The notes under the pieces were generated by a model, which did not search any database, had not been told where the DNA came from, and saw only the letters and a program-made list of their open reading frames with translations. From Methanocrinis alkalitolerans (lineage in GTDB: Archaea; Halobacteriota; Methanosarcinia; Methanotrichales; Methanotrichaceae): 41,614 nt of DNA. The stretch lies in contig NZ_JARFPL010000022.1 of NCBI RefSeq assembly GCF_029167205.1, forward strand, positions 1 through 41,614. Direction: 5' to 3'. A program made the position numbers and the translations under genes. Of the stretch, positions 31,922 to 40,261 are shown piece after piece; position 1 is the stretch's first letter, and each line of letters starts with the position of its first letter.

Positions 31922-33310
31922 TTACCTTCTCGCCTCCGAGTCCAGGAGCCAGGGCTTCTCGGGGTGGAAGTCGAACCGGTTCGCCCGGGAGACGTAGGAG
32001 GCGACCTCCTTCATACCGTCGATCCCTGCATACCGGTAGGCGTTCGCCCATACTCTGAAAGATGTCCGCAGCGGCGTCAGCCGGTTGTAGACCCTCTTCA
32101 AAGACCAGCTCAATATCTCCTCCATCTCCGCTGGGGGAATGTTGGGATGGTTCCAGACGAGGTGCTTCATGTCGAAGCGGTGCCAGTCCTCCTCGAAGAT
32201 TCCGTAATCAGCGTCCAGCTCGTCCCAGAGCTTCGTCTGGGGCAGCGGCGTCATGATGCAGATCTGGGTTATGTCGAGCTTGAGGCTCGCGAGGCTCTGG
32301 ATGTCCGTCTTGAGGGACTCCCTCGTATCGTCGGGAAATCCGATCATGTAGTAGCCCACCGTTCCCAGACCATACTTCTGGAGGAGCCTCACCGTCTCCA
32401 GGACGTCCTCGGTCCCCTCCTTCTTGTTGACGTCGTCGAGCTTCTCCTGGTGGAGGTTTTCGATCCCGATCGCCGCCCCCGCAAACCCCTTCACCATCCG
32501 GGGCTTTCTCCCCGTTGTCGGGTCGGGCCGCGTCCTCATCTCGACCCATTCGGGGATCTTCTTTCGCAGGTAGTCGGCCCGGGCCATGCACCCCCAGACC
32601 ATCCCGTACTCGTCCAGGAGCTCGACGACTTTGTCGGCGTGGCGGCGGTTGGCGCCGAAGTTCTCGTCCTCGATCAAAACGACGTTGATCTCGCGCTCCT
32701 TGTAGTAGGATATCACCCGCTCCAGGCTATCGAGGGGGACGGGATGGGGACGGTTGCAGAACTTGGGGGTCTGGCAGAACTTGCAGCCGACGCCGCAGCC
32801 CCTCGTCGTGAACATGATCCCGTAGATGTTCAGCTTCTTCTTGAAGGGGGTTGCCAGGTACTCGATCAGCGGCGGGTGAAGAACCTGATTCTGCTCGATC
32901 TTGCGGCCGAAGTAGGGGGCGACCGCTCCCTCGGCGTACCCCTCGAAGATCCGGTCGAATTTGTCCTGAATTTGAGGCGTCAGGGCGCCGTAGTTTCCGG
33001 CCCACAGCTCCCCTACAGTCCCGGAGGCTCTGGCGGCGTCGACCATCTCCAGGATCTCGCAAGTCTCGTTCAGGTAGAAGGAGAAGCCGACGACGTCCCA
33101 GTCCTCGGCGAGCCTCTTTTTGTACTCCTCGAAGGTCGGGTACTCCAAAATCTCGATCTCGGGGATGTTCTGCTTGAGGAAGCGCAGGCCAAAGGACTGG
33201 ATCCGGGGCCAGCGGAACCGAAACCACTTCGACCGGGCGTTGGAGCCTATGTAATCGTAGGGCTCGGGGTCGTTCTTGTAGACGGTGGTGAAGAGGACTT
33301 TGGGGGGCAT
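31922..33310 (-). CDS. Radical SAM protein with cobalamin-binding-type N-terminus (first of a pair)
   Basis: A 462-aa protein with an N-terminal domain like B12-binding radical SAM enzymes (MPPKVLFTTVYKNDPEPYDY, DVVGFSFYLNETCEILEM, ELWAGNYGALTP). The cluster motif is CGVGCKFCQ, with a further Cys shortly after (PKFCNRPHP). VVLIEDENFGANRRHAD and YYMIGFPDDTRESLKTD are typical of the barrel. GYAEGAVAPYF matches the usual E-G-E position loosely. It differs enough from the gene downstream to be a separate subfamily. ATG 33310 has GGAGGGC upstream. The two may act in sequence on one substrate. Confidence 0.9.
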   Translation of the reverse strand: MPPKVLFTTVYKNDPEPYDYIGSNARSKWFRFRWPRIQSFGLRFLKQNIPEIEILEYPTFEEYKKRLAEDWDVVGFSFYLNETCEILEMVDAARASGTVGELWAGNYGALTPQIQDKFDRIFEGYAEGAVAPYFGRKIEQNQVLHPPLIEYLATPFKKKLNIYGIMFTTRGCGVGCKFCQTPKFCNRPHPVPLDSLERVISYYKEREINVVLIEDENFGANRRHADKVVELLDEYGMVWGCMARADYLRKKIPEWVEMRTRPDPTTGRKPRMVKGFAGAAIGIENLHQEKLDDVNKKEGTEDVLETVRLLQKYGLGTVGYYMIGFPDDTRESLKTDIQSLASLKLDITQICIMTPLPQTKLWDELDADYGIFEEDWHRFDMKHLVWNHPNIPPAEMEEILSWSLKRVYNRLTPLRTSFRVWANAYRYAGIDGMKEVASYVSRANRFDFHPEKPWLLDSEARR

Positions 33311-33488
33311 ACCCGGCTTTTGCCCTCCGATCGGAGATTAAGGTTACGATTCCAATCCTAGATAATGCACCCCTTTAGGACCGAACCATATATCGAATAT
33401 TTGGCGCTTATAGATTCATTTTTGGCTTCTTTACTCACCTATGACCATCATTGGGCAATCAGATCATTAAATGAGAAGGGCATAATTC

Positions 33489-33514
33489 GGTAGTTCGCCC
33501 CAATTAAGTTTATA
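33489..33514 (+). repeat. Left terminal inverted repeat of the IS
   Basis: It aligns with the reverse complement of 34634-34659: GGTAGT exact, then a one-base shift through the C-rich part, and about 9 of 13 matches in the AT-rich arm. Confidence 0.65.
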
Positions 33515-33549
33515 TATTATTTTTATCGATATTATGTTCGAGGTAAGCA

Positions 33550-34649
33550 ATGAAGGCAAATCGATTGGTCTTAGCTGGTTCGTTTTGCTGGAACAAAGAT
33601 TGTCCCGATTACGGTCTGGTTGACCACGGAAATATTGTCAAGTATGGGCGAACCGGAAAGGGCACTCAACGTTTGAAATGTACAACCTGCGATAAAGTCT
33701 TCGTAGAGAACAAGGGAACGGTGTTCTATGGTCGGCATCATAATCCCAAAGAGATCCTTGAATGCCTGGCGATGGTTGCCGAAAGGAATAGTCTTGCCTC
33801 CATCCATAGAATCAAGGGAATCAAAGAGGAGACCGTCATGAGCTGGCTTCGCGAAGCATCAAACCATGTAGAAAAGATCGAGTCGCTGCTTCTCGCTAAC
33901 TATCCTCTGACTCGTGTTCAGCTTGATGCCATGTGGACCTATGTGGGTCACAAAGGGAAAAAAGTGGACATTTCGAAGAACCCGATCGAGGCAGCTTCTG
34001 GCGGGGCACTGCCATAGATATCGACACCAGGTTGAGAGTAGGGAGAGCCATCGGAAAGAACGAAGAGGATGTTGCTATGGTAATGATGTCTCAAATCAAA
34101 GACCGCAGCAACCCTACCGAACCGCCGGCAATAGCTAGCGATGGAAACGATAGCTATCCGGAAGCAATGCTTCAAACGTGGGGTAAGATACCGGAATACG
34201 CTGGTCGAGGACGACCACCTACTCGTAAAAAACCACAACCTGGGTGGAAATGTCTTCAGGTAACTAAGCACCGCTCAGGGGGACGGCTAATCGGTATCAT
34301 TCACCGAGTAGTCTATGGCAATCCTAAAGAAGTTCTCAATCTGATGGGCCTTAACACAGCTTATGTCGAAAGAACGAATCTGACCTCGCGGCAGATGAAC
34401 TGCCGAATGGTTAGAAAAACACTATCATTCTCCAAAAAAGAGGAGATGCTTGAAGCATCTTGCGTCTGGGAGGATTGGGTTTAGAACCTGACAAGACCTG
34501 TTAAATCATTGAGAGTCGAGGTTAATGATGGCAAACGTCGCTGTAAATCAAGATCGTCTGCCATGGCGGCAGGCCTTACAGATCATATCTGGACGATTGA
34601 AGAGCTTATGAGGACTGTCGTAGTTCCAAATTGTATCAACTCAAAATAG
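33550..34649 (+). pseudogene. IS1-family transposase, split by a -1 shift and an in-frame TAG
   Basis: The first frame (33550-34017) has a zinc ribbon (CWNKDC...CTTC), a helical DNA-binding part and the first catalytic Asp (LDAMWTYVGHK). Homology then continues in the -1 frame from about 33962 (SGHFEEPDRGSFWRGTAID), with the second Asp in IASDGNDSYPEA and the Glu in YVERTNLTSRQ, then RKTLSFSKKEEML, an IS1 hallmark. The switch lies at GGGAAAAAAGTG (33956-33967), so it may be programmed slippage as in IS1 rather than damage. A TAG at 34482-34484 stops the second frame, yet the same frame continues with plausible transposase sequence (MAAGLTDHIWTIEELM) to a TAG at 34647-34649. That argues for a nonsense mutation. 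Confidence 0.85.
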
Positions 34650-34659
34650 GGAGACTACC
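34634..34659 (-). repeat. Right terminal inverted repeat of the IS
   Basis: On the minus strand it opens GGTAGTCTCCCT and pairs with the left end at 33489. The transposase frame ends inside it, as is common for IS elements. Confidence 0.65.
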
Positions 34660-34690
34660 GCTCGATCCGTGGACCGTGAAAAGTGGGGAT

Positions 34691-34716
34691 GGCAGGGTGG
34701 ATAGAACCGACCTGCC
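34691..34716 (-). terminator. Possible terminator of the trp operon
   Basis: GGCAGG (34691-34696) and CCTGCC (34711-34716) form a short stem 15 bp after the trpA stop, followed on the minus strand by only a short T-run. The IS end lies just beyond and may have replaced the original signal. Confidence 0.3.
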
Positions 34717-34731
34717 CCCTTCACTCATCCC

Positions 34732-35517
34732 TCAGACCCTCCCCACCGCCTCGATCGGCCTCGCCTCTCTGATCGCCGCCTTCATCCGGCGGATGAGATC
34801 CTCCAGGCCCGCCAGGTCCCCCCGGGAGATCAGGTCGACGCAGGCGGACCCTACGATGGCACCGTCGGCCCCGGCCCGGATCACCTCCGCCGCCTGCTCC
34901 GGCGTCGATATCCCAAACCCTACGGCCTTGGGGAGGGGGGTCTTCACCCTCTCGATCAGCGCCTTCGTAGAATCCTGGACCTCTGCCCTGGCGCCGGTCA
35001 CCCCGGAGCGGGCGACGAGGTAGAGAAAGCCGCTGGAACTTTCTGCGATGAGGGGAATCCTCTCGGCCGGCGTATTCGGTGCTATGAGGGATATCAGGTC
35101 GACTCCGGCTTTCCTGCAGGCCGCCCTCAGGGGGCCTGCCTCCTCCGGGGGTAGGTCCGGGACGATGAGGCCGGCGATCCCGCTATCAGCGCAGTCTCCG
35201 GCGAACTTTTCAAGGCCGCGGCGGAAGATCATGTTGTAGTAGCCCATGAAGACGAGGGGGACGTCCGCCCGGATCCGAGAGGCCATCTCGAAGTATACGT
35301 CGGTGTTCATTCCCGCCTCGATCGCCCTCATGGCCGCCGCCTGGATGACGGGGCCGTCGGCTATCGGGTCGGAGTGGGGTAGGCCCAGCTCCACGACGTC
35401 GGCCCCGGCCCGGGCGAGGAGCTCTGCGATCTCCGGGACGGACTCGGGTGAGGGATCGCCGGCGGATATGTAGGCTATGAGGAGGGGCCGCCTTTCGAAG
35501 GCCTCGGCGAGCTTCAT
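34732..35517 (-). CDS. trpA: Tryptophan synthase alpha subunit
   Basis: TrpA cleaves indole-3-glycerol phosphate to indole, which is channelled to TrpB. The 261-aa TIM barrel has catalytic E43 (VELGLPHSDP) and D54 (PIADGP), eleven residues apart as in the bacterial enzyme. YNMIFRRGLEKF, GLIVPDLPPEEA, LVARSGVTGAR and VGFGISTPEQA are the usual loop and phosphate-site motifs. It is the last gene of the operon; its ATG overlaps the trpB stop (ATGA). Confidence 0.97.
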   Translation of the reverse strand: MKLAEAFERRPLLIAYISAGDPSPESVPEIAELLARAGADVVELGLPHSDPIADGPVIQAAAMRAIEAGMNTDVYFEMASRIRADVPLVFMGYYNMIFRRGLEKFAGDCADSGIAGLIVPDLPPEEAGPLRAACRKAGVDLISLIAPNTPAERIPLIAESSSGFLYLVARSGVTGARAEVQDSTKALIERVKTPLPKAVGFGISTPEQAAEVIRAGADGAIVGSACVDLISRGDLAGLEDLIRRMKAAIREARPIEAVGRV

Positions 35518-36731
35518 ATCCCCCCCCTCCCCTCGTGGTCCATCACCGTGGCGAGGTCTTTATCCCCCCGCCCCGAGAGGTTGATGATCGAGATCTCGCC
35601 GAGGGCCTCGGGGTCGTTGAGGGCGAAGCCGACGGCGTGGGCGGACTCGAGGGCCGGTATGATCCCCTCCAGGACTGATAGCCGCCTGAACCCCAACAGA
35701 GCGGCGCCGTCGTCGGCGATGGCGGGGGTTACCCTCCCCACCTCCACGAGGTGGGCGAGCTCGGGGCCGACGCCGGGATAGTCGAGGCCTGCGGCCAGGG
35801 AGTAGGACTCCAGGATCTGGCCATAGGGGTCCTGGAGGATCTTGGTCATCGCCCCGTGGAGGACCCCGTCCTCCCCCAAGTTGAGGCATGCTCCGTGGTC
35901 GGCGATCTTTCGGCCGGAGGAAGTACCCCTCCCCCCCGCCTCGACGGCGATGAGCTTCACGTCGTCGTTCAAGAAGCCGGAGAAGATCCCCATGGCGTTG
36001 GAGCCTCCGCCGACGCAGGCGGCGACGGAGTCGGGGAGCCGTCCTTCGGCGGCGAGGATCTGCTCCCTCGCCTCGGTCCCTATGACGGACTGTAATTCCT
36101 TCACCATCAGGGGGTATGGGTGAGCCCCTGCCACGGTACCCATCAGGTAGTGGGTGCTCTCGTAGCTTCCTGCCCAGTCCCTCATCGCCTCGTTGATGGC
36201 GTCTTTGAGGGTCCTCGACCCTGACCTGACGGGGATCACCCTTGCCCCCAACAGCTCCATACGGTAGACGTTCATCTTCTGCCGCTCGATGTCCACCTCA
36301 CCCATGTAGACCTCCGTATCGAGGCCGAGGTTCGCCCCCACCATGGCGGAGGCGACGCCGTGCTGCCCCGCACCCGTCTCGGCGATGAGCCTCGTCTTCC
36401 CCATGGCTTTGGCCACCAGGGCCTGCCCCAGGACGTTGTTGAGCTTGTGGGCCCCCCCGTGGACGAGGTCCTCCCTCTTCAGGTAGACCTTCCGGGAGAG
36501 CTCCCGGGATAGGGTCCGGGCCAGGTACAGAGGGGTGGGCCTTCCGGCATAGTTCGAAAGAAGGGCCGAGAGTTCCCGCCTGAACTCCAGGTCCACCTTG
36601 AGGCGGCCGTAGGCCTCCGCCAGCTCCTTCAGGGGCTGCATCAGGGTCTCGGGGACGAACTGTCCGCCGAACCTCCCAAACCTCGTCATCGACGCATTTG
36701 TGATCTTCATCAAATCTTCATCAGCTCCCAT
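35514..36731 (-). CDS. trpB: Tryptophan synthase beta subunit (TrpB1 type)
   Basis: TrpB joins indole and serine with PLP. The 405-aa protein has the PLP lysine K96 in GGAHKLNNVLG, GRPTPLYLA, ETGAGQHGVASA and the phosphate-binding CVGGGSNAMG. It is the TrpA-interacting TrpB1 form, consistent with its position next to trpA. ATG 36731 is the first start; ATG 36710 (MKITNASM) would remove seven residues outside the fold. A 53-bp gap with a direct repeat separates it from trpC, the only real gap in the operon. Confidence 0.97.
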   Translation of the reverse strand: MGADEDLMKITNASMTRFGRFGGQFVPETLMQPLKELAEAYGRLKVDLEFRRELSALLSNYAGRPTPLYLARTLSRELSRKVYLKREDLVHGGAHKLNNVLGQALVAKAMGKTRLIAETGAGQHGVASAMVGANLGLDTEVYMGEVDIERQKMNVYRMELLGARVIPVRSGSRTLKDAINEAMRDWAGSYESTHYLMGTVAGAHPYPLMVKELQSVIGTEAREQILAAEGRLPDSVAACVGGGSNAMGIFSGFLNDDVKLIAVEAGGRGTSSGRKIADHGACLNLGEDGVLHGAMTKILQDPYGQILESYSLAAGLDYPGVGPELAHLVEVGRVTPAIADDGAALLGFRRLSVLEGIIPALESAHAVGFALNDPEALGEISIINLSGRGDKDLATVMDHEGRGGI

Positions 36732-36738
36732 CTCTATC

Positions 36739-36768
36739 TGGTCATCCGCTCAGGATGGTCATCCGCTC
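36739..36768 (-). repeat. Direct repeat between trpC and trpB
   Basis: TGGTCATCCGCTC occurs at 36739-36751 and 36756-36768 (period 17). It lies in the only non-overlapping junction of the operon, just before trpB. It may be a chance duplication or affect RNA structure there. Confidence 0.7.
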
Positions 36769-36784
36769 CGTATATGCTCCGCCC

Positions 36785-37540
36785 TCAGGGATGGGCCGCC
36801 CCATTGAGGATGGGTAGGAACGCAGGCTCCCGCATCAGGGATGTTCCGACGAGGAGGGCGTCGGCCCCCGCCTCCTCCATCCTGACGACGTCTTCCCTCG
36901 TCATGATGCCGCTCTCGGCGACTACGAAGAGCCCCGAGCCCTTCGCCACAGGCCCCAGCCTCTCGAAGGTATCGAGGCTCACCTCCAGGGTGGACAAGTT
37001 CCTGTTGTTTATCCCCACCACCCTCGTGCTGGTCTTGAGGGTGGCGATGAGCTCCTCCTCTGTGTGGACCTCCACGAGAGGCTCCATCCCCCTGGACTTT
37101 GCCGCCTCCACCAGGCCGTCGAGGTCCTCGGAGAATGCGGCGATGAGGAGGACGAGGTCGCATGCAACCTCGTCGAGCTGCCCCTCCACCAGGATGAAGT
37201 CCTTCCTGAGGATGGGAAGGGACGATGCCTTCCTGGCCACCCTCGCGTTCTGCGGCGACCCCATAAAGTATGTCGGCTGGGTGAGGACCGAGACGGCGCA
37301 AGCCCCATCAGCCTCGTACCTCCGGGCGATGACCGCCACCTCCTCCGCCTTTAGGGATCTATCCAGGATCCGGGGCTTGATCTCGGCGATGATGGGAGAT
37401 AGCCCCCTCGCCCGGAGGCTCGCCGCCCGAGCCGGGAGGTCCCGGGGGTCGCCGACCTTCATCCGATCAGCGGTCGGGGGATGGACCGAGAGCCTCGCCT
37501 CGGTCTCCCTCAGAATCTCTCTTACGACCTTGGAGGTCAT
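36785..37540 (-). CDS. trpC: Indole-3-glycerol phosphate synthase
   Basis: TrpC closes the indole ring from CdRP. The 251-aa TIM barrel shows E53 and K55 (IIAEIKPR), K113 (LPILRKDFI), GINNRNLSTL and VAESGIMTREDV. The segment after EIKPR (ILDRSLKAEEVA) departs from the usual K-x-x-SPS loop but keeps the catalytic pair. The ATG overlaps the trpG stop. The protein is short and monofunctional, not fused to TrpF as in some bacteria. Confidence 0.95.
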   Translation of the reverse strand: MTSKVVREILRETEARLSVHPPTADRMKVGDPRDLPARAASLRARGLSPIIAEIKPRILDRSLKAEEVAVIARRYEADGACAVSVLTQPTYFMGSPQNARVARKASSLPILRKDFILVEGQLDEVACDLVLLIAAFSEDLDGLVEAAKSRGMEPLVEVHTEEELIATLKTSTRVVGINNRNLSTLEVSLDTFERLGPVAKGSGLFVVAESGIMTREDVVRMEEAGADALLVGTSLMREPAFLPILNGAAHP

Positions 37541-38115
37541 CTGACGAGCCCCTCAATCCAGTTGGCGATCAGCCTCTTTCCCTCCGGGGTCAGGACCGAC
37601 TCGGGGTGGAACTGGACCCCCTCTACGGGGAGGGCTATGTGCCTCACCCCCATCACCAGACCCTCGGCGGTCTTGGCAGTGATCCTCAGGGGCGGTGCTA
37701 GGGTCTCCACCGCCAGGGAGTGGTAGCGCCCCCCCTTCAGGGGGCTTTTTAGCCCCCAGAATATCCCCCGGCCGTCGTGGAATATATCGGAGGCCTTCCC
37801 GTGGACGGGGGCGGTCCGGTCGATGGTTCCGCCGTAGGCGAGGTTTATCGCCTGGTGGCCGAGGCAGACCCCCAGGATCGGCGTCCCCTGAAACCTCCTC
37901 ATCACCTCGATGCAGCTTCCGATGTCCCTGGGGTTTGCGGGATGGCCCGGCCCCGGCGATATCACGATTCCCAGGGGGTCGATCTCCTTCACCCGGGAGG
38001 GCTCGATCCTGTTTGGAGCCACCTGCGTCTCGGGGTGGAACTGGGATACATAGTCGACGAGGTTCCAGACGAAGGAGTCCTGGTTGTCGATGAAGAGGAT
38101 GGTCTTTGCCGTCAC
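37537..38115 (-). CDS. trpG: Anthranilate synthase component II (glutamine amidotransferase)
   Basis: TrpG supplies ammonia from glutamine to TrpE. The class I amidotransferase triad is C84 (LGVCLGHQAI), H170 and E172 (VQFHPES). ISPGPGHP is the conserved oxyanion/loop motif. The start is GTG 38115, overlapping the trpE stop in a GTGA. The protein is 192 aa, unfused. In many organisms TrpG also serves folate synthesis (PabA), but the operon context points to tryptophan. Confidence 0.96.
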   Translation of the reverse strand: MTAKTILFIDNQDSFVWNLVDYVSQFHPETQVAPNRIEPSRVKEIDPLGIVISPGPGHPANPRDIGSCIEVMRRFQGTPILGVCLGHQAINLAYGGTIDRTAPVHGKASDIFHDGRGIFWGLKSPLKGGRYHSLAVETLAPPLRITAKTAEGLVMGVRHIALPVEGVQFHPESVLTPEGKRLIANWIEGLVR

Positions 38116-39635
38116 GCAGCCACCCCCAGGGCCCGCTTCATCGCCGCCATCTTCCGCTCCGTCTCCAGATACTCCCGGTGGGGGTCGGAGTCGGCGACGA
38201 TCCCCGCCCCCGCCTGGACGACGGCAGTATCGCCCTCGATGACGACGGACCTGATGGCGATGGCGAAGTCGGCGGAGCCGTCGGCGGAGAAGTAGCCCAC
38301 CCCGCCGCCGTAAATCCCTCTCCTCGCTTCCTCCAGGTCGTCGATGATCTCCATAGCCCGGATCTTGGGGGCTCCCGAGAGGGTCCCCGCTGGGAATATC
38401 GCCCTAGCCGCGTCGAACGAGTCGCACCCATCCCGGAGCGTCCCCCGGACCGTCGTCTCGATATGCTGAACGTGAGAGTACCGCAGGACGGACATGAAAT
38501 CCTCCACCTTTATCGACCCGGCCTTCGAGACGGACCGGACGTCGTTTCTCCCCAGGTCCACGAGCATCACATGCTCAGCCCTCTCCTTCTCGTCTGCCAG
38601 CATCTTAGCCGCCAGAAGGTCGTCCTCCTCGGGGGACCCGCCCCGGGGACACGTTCCGGCGATGGGGTTTGTGGTCACGATCCTGTCGCTGAGGCTGAAG
38701 AGCGTCTCCGGGGACGCCCCGACCAGGGCTTGATCTTCGAACTCGAAGATGTAGGTGTAGGGGCTGGGATTGATCTCCCGGAGCCTCCGATAGAGGATGA
38801 TGGGGTCGGGATTGGCGAGCCTCACCCTCGTCCTCCTGGATAAGACCGCCTGGAATATGTCCCCTGCAAGGATGTGCTCTTTGGCCTTTCGGACCGACTC
38901 CTCGAAGGGGCCGGCGGGATCCGCTTCCACCGAGAGGGGAGAGAGACCTCCATCTTCCGGCTCCTTCAGATGGAGGCCTTTGAGCCGGTCTCTCGCCTCC
39001 GCTGCGATATCTTCGAGGTCGTCTCCGGCGAGGAGGAGGGGGGCCACCGCAAGGTAGACCTTCCCCGTCAGGTGGTCGTAGACGAAGCTCTCCTCGAAGA
39101 CCCCGAACTTGGCGTCGGGGGCGCCGGAGGTCTTGGGCCTTCCTATCCTATCGCCCACCAGGTCGTAGGCGAGGTAGCCGATGCCGCCCCCGAGGAAGGC
39201 CTGCCTTCCGAACTTCGAGGGGCAAGAGCCGACGGGAAGGGCGGACCGGAGGAGGTCGAATAGGTCCATTCCCCGCCGTATCTCCCCGGATATCGTCGAT
39301 CCGTCATCGCCGTCTATCACCGCCGAGGCGGCGAGCCTCTCTTTAAAGACCTCCTCAAGGCCCCTTCCCCGGCTGCATATCTCGATAGCGAACCGCCTCC
39401 CAGTCACCGTCACCACGGCGGCGGGGCTTGCGCCGACGAAGGAGAACCGGGCCCTATCTCCCGACTTCTCGACGGACTCCAGAAGGAAGGGGAACCTCTC
39501 CCGCCGGAGGGCGGAGTAGAGGGCGAGGGGAGCCTCGGGGTCCAGGAGGTCGGTGACCTCGAAGAGCCTCGGAGCTGGACCATCTTGATGCACCTTCCCC
39601 GTCCCCTCGATGAAGAGCTCTGAAGCTATAGGCAA
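38112..39635 (-). CDS. trpE: Anthranilate synthase component I
   Basis: TrpE converts chorismate to anthranilate. The 507-aa protein has the N-terminal regulatory LLESVEKSGDRARFSFVG, whose LLES motif takes part in feedback binding of tryptophan, and the catalytic NPIAGTCPRG, VDLGRNDVRSV, FPAGTLSGAPK and YGGGVGYFS. Feedback inhibition is therefore likely. The start is a TTG at 39635: a GGAGGTGA ribosome site with a 4-nt gap lies inside the end of trpF, and no ATG competes, so the rare start looks genuine. Confidence 0.97.
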   Translation of the reverse strand: MPIASELFIEGTGKVHQDGPAPRLFEVTDLLDPEAPLALYSALRRERFPFLLESVEKSGDRARFSFVGASPAAVVTVTGRRFAIEICSRGRGLEEVFKERLAASAVIDGDDGSTISGEIRRGMDLFDLLRSALPVGSCPSKFGRQAFLGGGIGYLAYDLVGDRIGRPKTSGAPDAKFGVFEESFVYDHLTGKVYLAVAPLLLAGDDLEDIAAEARDRLKGLHLKEPEDGGLSPLSVEADPAGPFEESVRKAKEHILAGDIFQAVLSRRTRVRLANPDPIILYRRLREINPSPYTYIFEFEDQALVGASPETLFSLSDRIVTTNPIAGTCPRGGSPEEDDLLAAKMLADEKERAEHVMLVDLGRNDVRSVSKAGSIKVEDFMSVLRYSHVQHIETTVRGTLRDGCDSFDAARAIFPAGTLSGAPKIRAMEIIDDLEEARRGIYGGGVGYFSADGSADFAIAIRSVVIEGDTAVVQAGAGIVADSDPHREYLETERKMAAMKRALGVAA

Positions 39636-40261
39636 CCCCTCACCTCCAGAAGGAACGCCTCGATCTTATCCGGGTCCTTTTCTCCATGGGTCTCGACGCC
39701 GGAGGATACGTCCACGGCGTAGGGGCGGACGGTCTCTATCGCCTCGGCGACGTTGCCGGGATCGAGCCCCCCCGCCAGGATGACGGGTACTGTTGCCCTC
39801 CTCGCCAGATCGGCGGAGAGCTTCCAGTCGTGGACCGTCCCCGTCCCTCCGAGCTCTCCTCCGTCGGAGCTGTCGACGAGGAGGGCGTCGGCGACCTCTT
39901 CGAGATCCCGGGCCCGGTCCAGGATCCCCGGGATCGCCGGCACCGCAGCCACCAGCTTCTGGGGGATGATCTCGGCGAGGGCCGAGAGGTCCTCGATGCT
40001 GAGGGAGTCGTTCACCTGGAGGACGTCCGCCCCGGTATCCAGGGCTATGCTTGCCGCCTCCGCCACAGAGTCGGGCTCCACCACGATGACGCTGGAGACG
40101 AAGGGGGCAAGCCCCTCGATGAGCCGTCTTGCCTCGCCTCTGCCTATGGACCTCCTCGACCGGGGGATCTCCACCACGAAGCCGACGGCATCGGCTCCGA
40201 AGGCCACGGCCGCGTCCCTCGCCGCAGCGTCTCTGATCCCGCAGATCTTGGCTCTCGTCAC
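39626..40261 (-). CDS. trpF: Phosphoribosylanthranilate isomerase
   Basis: TrpF isomerises PRA to CdRP. The 211-aa TIM barrel has the catalytic Cys C7 in AKICGIR and the Asp in ALLVDSSDGGELGGTG, followed by VILAGGLDPGNV and VDVSSGVET with EKDP for phosphate binding. The usual VQLHG motif is LQVND here, a departure that leaves the catalytic pair intact. It starts with GTG, overlapping the trpD stop (GTGA), and overlaps trpE by ten bases. Confidence 0.93.
   Translation of the reverse strand: MTRAKICGIRDAAARDAAVAFGADAVGFVVEIPRSRRSIGRGEARRLIEGLAPFVSSVIVVEPDSVAEAASIALDTGADVLQVNDSLSIEDLSALAEIIPQKLVAAVPAIPGILDRARDLEEVADALLVDSSDGGELGGTGTVHDWKLSADLARRATVPVILAGGLDPGNVAEAIETVRPYAVDVSSGVETHGEKDPDKIEAFLLEVRGCL

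Larger units (their letters stand above)
33489..34659 (+). mobile_element. IS1-like insertion sequence, about 1.17 kb, probably inactive
   Basis: Imperfect terminal inverted repeats of about 26 bp bound the element: GGTAGTTCGCCCC at the left (33489) and, on the minus strand, GGTAGTCTCCCT at the right (ending 34659), each followed by an AT-rich arm ending GTTTATA/GTTGATA. Inside is one transposase gene with a zinc-ribbon start and IS1-type catalytic motifs. I find no matching target-site duplication in the flanks, so the element is old or its ends were rearranged. It lies between the radical SAM pair and the trp operon, about 70 bp after trpA. Confidence 0.8.

Noticed and set aside
31919..33361. 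480-codon plus-strand frame opposite the first radical SAM gene
   Set aside because: Antisense shadow; the minus strand holds a complete radical SAM motif.
34482..34484. TAG read as pyrrolysine in the transposase
   Set aside because: Several core genes in the window end in TAG (for example 879, 3736 and 15022), so amber is an ordinary stop here; no pyl gene is visible in the window.
33470..34680. Target-site duplication around the IS
   Set aside because: The 8-9 bases outside the two ends (CATAATTC and GCTCGATC) do not match.
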